From NCBI RefSeq assembly GCF_042427745.1, contig NZ_JBHMFA010000018.1: a DNA stretch of 64,000 nt; one strand, written 5' to 3'. The position numbers and the translations under genes are program-made. This document shows, in pieces, positions 61,282 through 64,000 of the stretch. The notes beneath the pieces are model-generated. The model saw nothing but the letters and a program-made list of their open reading frames with translations. It ran no database searches and was not told the DNA's origin. This DNA comes from Algibacter miyuki. GTDB taxonomy: Bacteria; Bacteroidota; Bacteroidia; Flavobacteriales; Flavobacteriaceae. The stretch's first letter is position 1. Every line of letters begins with the position of its first letter.

Positions 61282-61357
61282 AGTGGTTTTTTAATTTTAA
61301 CCTAAGTCGTAAATAAGCGCTCAAAATTACATTAAATAAATTATTTTTGTTAAACCT

Positions 61358-62155
61358 ATGATAAAAGAAATTACAAGTATCCAAAATCCGTATATAAAAC
61401 AACTCTTGTTACTCAAAGAGAAATCTAGAGCACGTAAAAAATCGGGCTTATTTTTAATTGAAGGCGTTCGCGAAATAGAACTCGCTATAAAAGGCGGCTA
61501 CGTGCTAGACACGATTTTATTTTACCCAGAACTTTTTTCTGAAACGGCACTAAACACGCTAACTACGAGTCAGAATTCAACTATTGAAATCTCTAAAGAC
61601 GTTTACGAAAAACTTGCTTACCGAAGCACTACGGAAGGTGTTTTAGCCGTTGCCAAACCGAAAAGCCACCTGATAAGTGATTTAAAATTTAACACCCAAT
61701 CGCCATTAATTCTAATTGCTGAAGCACCGGAAAAACCGGGTAATATTGGTGCTATTTTACGTACTGCCGATGCAGCCAATGCCGATGCTGTAATTATTGC
61801 CAATCCCAAAGGCGATTTATACAACCCCAATATTATTCGTTCTAGCGTAGGTTGTGTGTTTACCAATACCATTGCAACCGGTTCTACTACCGAAATTATA
61901 ACATTTCTAAAAGCCCATAATATTAATATTTACTGTGCTGCGTTGCAAGCTTCGGTAGACTATCATACCCAAGATTTCACAAAAGCCACGGCCCTAGTTG
62001 TTGGCACAGAAGCTACCGGCTTAAGTGACGAGTGGCGCGTCAATTCAACCCAAAATATTATTATCCCTATGCAAGGCGAAATCGATTCTATGAATGTTTC
62101 CGTTGCCGCAGGAATTCTTATTTTTGAAGCCAAACGCCAACGCGATTTTAAGTAA
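61358..62155 (+). CDS. SpoU/TrmH-family RNA 2'-O-methyltransferase
   Basis: This 265-residue enzyme methylates the 2'-O of rRNA or tRNA with SAM. The SPOUT motifs are present: APEKPGNIGAILRTADAANAD (motif 1), TALVVGTEATGLSDEW (motif 2) and IPMQGEIDSMNVSVAAGILIFEA (motif 3). The N-terminus (IQNPYIKQLLLLKEKSRARKKSGLFLIEG) is the substrate-binding domain of RlmB/TsnR-like proteins. The exact target nucleotide cannot be read from sequence. Confidence 0.92.
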   Translation: MIKEITSIQNPYIKQLLLLKEKSRARKKSGLFLIEGVREIELAIKGGYVLDTILFYPELFSETALNTLTTSQNSTIEISKDVYEKLAYRSTTEGVLAVAKPKSHLISDLKFNTQSPLILIAEAPEKPGNIGAILRTADAANADAVIIANPKGDLYNPNIIRSSVGCVFTNTIATGSTTEIITFLKAHNINIYCAALQASVDYHTQDFTKATALVVGTEATGLSDEWRVNSTQNIIIPMQGEIDSMNVSVAAGILIFEAKRQRDFK

Positions 62156-62208
62156 TATCATGGAAACCATAAAACCCTTAATATTAATCCATTTTAAATT
62201 TAAAAACT

Positions 62209-62991
62209 ATGCAGAAAACATTACTCTCTTTTTTTATTCTACTAAGCTACTTAGGTTTTTCTCAAAACCCGAATTTAGTTTATAATGGCAATGTAGAATT
62301 ATTCTCATCACCAACAAGTTCACCATCAGGATGGTCGTCTTCTAGCGATTTTGGAGGTTTTAATCAAAACACTACCGATTTTAGTGAAGGTGCTAGCAGT
62401 GTACAATTTAATCCAATGTTTACTGATTTAATGATGTTTACCACAGTGGCCATACCTTTGGAAGCCAATAAAACCTATAACATTAAATACAGCTACAAAT
62501 TCCTTGGAAATGCGTTTGATACTGACGATAATATTAAATTTCAAATTTACCTAACATCTACCGAAAAGTTTGAAAACTTTGTTAGTATTACAAACAACGA
62601 GTGGAACACGGTTGAAGTACAATACACCCCAACCGTATCTGATGCAGATGCAGAAGCTAGTATTACAGTAACTCCAGGAGATTCAGAATACGCTGTATTA
62701 TTCGACGATATTCAAATTGTGGAAGCGGCTGTATTATCTAACACCGATGTTTCAAAAGAAAAACACATCAATTTAGTCCCCCTTGGCAATAATCAATATC
62801 AAATAAAAACAGGGGCAGATACACAAATTTCTAACGTGTCGTTATATTCTATATTAGGCGCCAAGCAAAGGTTATCTCCAGCATCAAAAAGGGATCAAAA
62901 CTATAATTTAAATCACCTTTCGGCTGGTCTTTATGTTTTTCATATTACAACCAATACCCAACAAATTGCCGAAAAAATATTGATTAAATAA
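62209..62991 (+). CDS. Secreted carbohydrate-binding-like protein with T9SS type A sorting domain
   Basis: This 260-residue protein has a signal peptide (KTLLSFFILLSYLGFSQ). Residues 20-165 have the jelly-roll pattern of carbohydrate-binding modules, starting NLVYNGNVELFS and including GWSSSSDFGG and ANKTYNIKYSYKF. The last 70 residues form the type IX secretion C-terminal domain, ending LSAGLYVFHITTNTQQIAEKILIK split over the usual G-Y and K motifs. It is probably exported to the cell surface by T9SS. It has no catalytic domain. Confidence 0.85.
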   Translation: MQKTLLSFFILLSYLGFSQNPNLVYNGNVELFSSPTSSPSGWSSSSDFGGFNQNTTDFSEGASSVQFNPMFTDLMMFTTVAIPLEANKTYNIKYSYKFLGNAFDTDDNIKFQIYLTSTEKFENFVSITNNEWNTVEVQYTPTVSDADAEASITVTPGDSEYAVLFDDIQIVEAAVLSNTDVSKEKHINLVPLGNNQYQIKTGADTQISNVSLYSILGAKQRLSPASKRDQNYNLNHLSAGLYVFHITTNTQQIAEKILIK

Positions 62992-63023
62992 TACCTTAAT
63001 TTAAATTACGAACTATAGCGTTA

Positions 63024-64000
63024 ATGAATTCAACAACCCTTTTTTACATTATAATCGCCTTAATCCTTATCAATTTTATAGTTGATAAAATTTTAGACGC
63101 CTTAAATGCGAAGCACTTTAATGATGCACTTCCCGAAGATTTACAAGATGTTTACGATGTAGTGGAATACAAAAAATCGCAGCAGTACAAAGCCACCAAC
63201 TATAAATTTGGGCTGCTAACATCTACCTTTTCGGTGGTGCTTACTTTAAGTTTTTTATGGTTTGATGGTTTTGAATTCATTGACAATATAGCCCGTAGTT
63301 ACAGTACAAACCCTATAATTATCGCACTAATATTCTTCGGAATTATTACCGTAGGTAGCGATATACTCACCACACCATTTTCGTATTACAGCACCTTTGT
63401 AATTGAAGAAAAATTTGGGTTTAACAAAACCACAAAAGGCACGTTCTTTTTAGATAAACTAAAAGGCTGGCTCATGATGGCCGTTGTTGGCGGTGGTATT
63501 TTGGCTTTAATTATTTGGTTTTACCAGCTTACAGGCGACAATTTTTGGCTGTATGCTTGGGGATTAGTTGCTGTTTTCAGTTTGGTTATGAATATGTTTT
63601 ACTCCAAACTTATTGTGCCACTTTTTAACAAACAAACTCCATTAGAAGCCGGAAGTTTACGCGATAAAATATCGGCATACGCCAGTACGGTAGGTTTTAA
63701 AATTGATAAAATATTTGTAATTGATGGCTCTAAACGCAGTACCAAAGCCAATGCTTACTTTTCAGGTTTTGGAAGCGAAAAACGCGTTACGCTTTATGAT
63801 ACTTTAATAAACGATTTAGATGAAGATGAAATTGTTGCTGTGCTTGCCCACGAGGTTGGCCACTATAAAAAGAAACACATCATTTTTAATTTGATAACCT
63901 CTATTTTACTCACCGGTTTTACACTTTTTATATTATCGCTTTTTATTTCTAATCCGTTATTATCGGAAGCTTTAGGTGTGCAAATACCAAGTTTCCATAT
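63024..64000 (+). CDS. M48 family CAAX prenyl protease-like metallopeptidase (5' part)
   Basis: At least 325 residues are present before the window ends. The N-terminus has several membrane helices (FYIIIALILINFIVDKIL, FGLLTSTFSVVLTLSFLWF) and the Ste24-type FVIEEKFGFNKTTKGTFFLDK. The zinc motif HEVGHYKKKHI is in LAHEVGHYKKKHIIF. Such proteases process membrane or exported proteins; in bacteria the substrates are mostly unknown. The start is the ATG at 63024, and the missing 3' end should add about 85 residues with the third zinc ligand. Confidence 0.9.
   Translation, partial: MNSTTLFYIIIALILINFIVDKILDALNAKHFNDALPEDLQDVYDVVEYKKSQQYKATNYKFGLLTSTFSVVLTLSFLWFDGFEFIDNIARSYSTNPIIIALIFFGIITVGSDILTTPFSYYSTFVIEEKFGFNKTTKGTFFLDKLKGWLMMAVVGGGILALIIWFYQLTGDNFWLYAWGLVAVFSLVMNMFYSKLIVPLFNKQTPLEAGSLRDKISAYASTVGFKIDKIFVIDGSKRSTKANAYFSGFGSEKRVTLYDTLINDLDEDEIVAVLAHEVGHYKKKHIIFNLITSILLTGFTLFILSLFISNPLLSEALGVQIPSFH

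Noticed and set aside
1..64000. CRISPR array, insertion sequence or diversity-generating retroelement
   Set aside because: No regular direct repeats with spacers, no transposase motifs and no reverse transcriptase were found on either strand.

Overview
The window is from the chromosome of a marine-type Flavobacteriaceae (Bacteroidetes). The evidence is AT-rich DNA, promoters with the Bacteroidetes -7 box TAnnTTTG, no Shine-Dalgarno pattern, and clade-typical families: an exosortase F system, a type IX secretion sorting domain, a BT_3928-type DoxX protein, DUF1599, DUF3810 and DUF4293. The species cannot be named from sequence alone.

Region 1 (1-15,130) is the right-hand part of a tailed prophage. 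It runs from a portal-like gene through connector and small tail genes, a TP901-type tape measure protein and two large tail proteins, then meets a tyrosine integrase on the opposite strand that lies beside tRNA-Arg(ACG). The terminase, replication genes and the far attachment site must lie left of base 1. Two transcription units start from an almost identical promoter module (hairpin, 15-mer, CTTGT, 31 nt to ATG). A secreted moron-like gene interrupts the late genes. The operon before the tape measure gene has an unusual leader in which one 15-nt segment can pair either with the RNA 5' end or with the start codon.

Region 2 (15,300-19,880) is a reduced-sulfur module: a Crp/Fnr regulator with a Cys cluster, two YeeE/YedE half-transporters, a TauE/SafE exporter, a persulfide-dioxygenase/double-rhodanese protein and a DUF2892 membrane protein. 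Its two transcription units carry matching near-palindromes exactly 22 nt upstream of their -7 boxes.

Region 3 (19,900-34,000) is core genome: clpS, prmA, tpiA, a thioredoxin-like lipoprotein, an oligopeptide-type permease, a DoxX-type protein, DUF1599, folP, cdaA, an ABC exporter, truA, a phosphoesterase, DUF4293 and rho. Three copies of a dispersed intergenic repeat (15,946, 21,307 and 33,908) have conserved ends and different central hairpins.

Region 4 (34,170-36,640) is a compact exosortase locus. Two small Cys-rich cargo proteins end in a PLDGG/transmembrane/basic sorting signal and are followed by XrtF and its partner membrane protein. All three promoters share TTTTRTCGAAAA exactly 36 nt before TATTTTTG, which implies one dedicated regulator.

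Region 5 (36,700-44,900) holds tRNA-Glu, rpsT, proS, a low-complexity lipoprotein, a FadL/OmpP1-type porin, folE, cysS and yidD. Region 6 (44,940-53,130) is an apparent operon led by a 1,794-residue protein that joins two serine alpha/beta-hydrolase domains to a CHAT (caspase-like) protease domain. A lipoprotein, an FAD-linked sugar-lactone-type oxidase and a membrane-anchored coiled-coil protein follow. Its function is unknown and it is the least explained multi-gene unit here. Region 7 (53,180-64,000) has pepD, a DUF3810 metalloprotease-like protein, two secreted amidohydrolase-fold proteins, a lipoprotein, an rRNA/tRNA methyltransferase, a T9SS cargo protein and the 5' part of an M48 CAAX-type protease cut by the window end.
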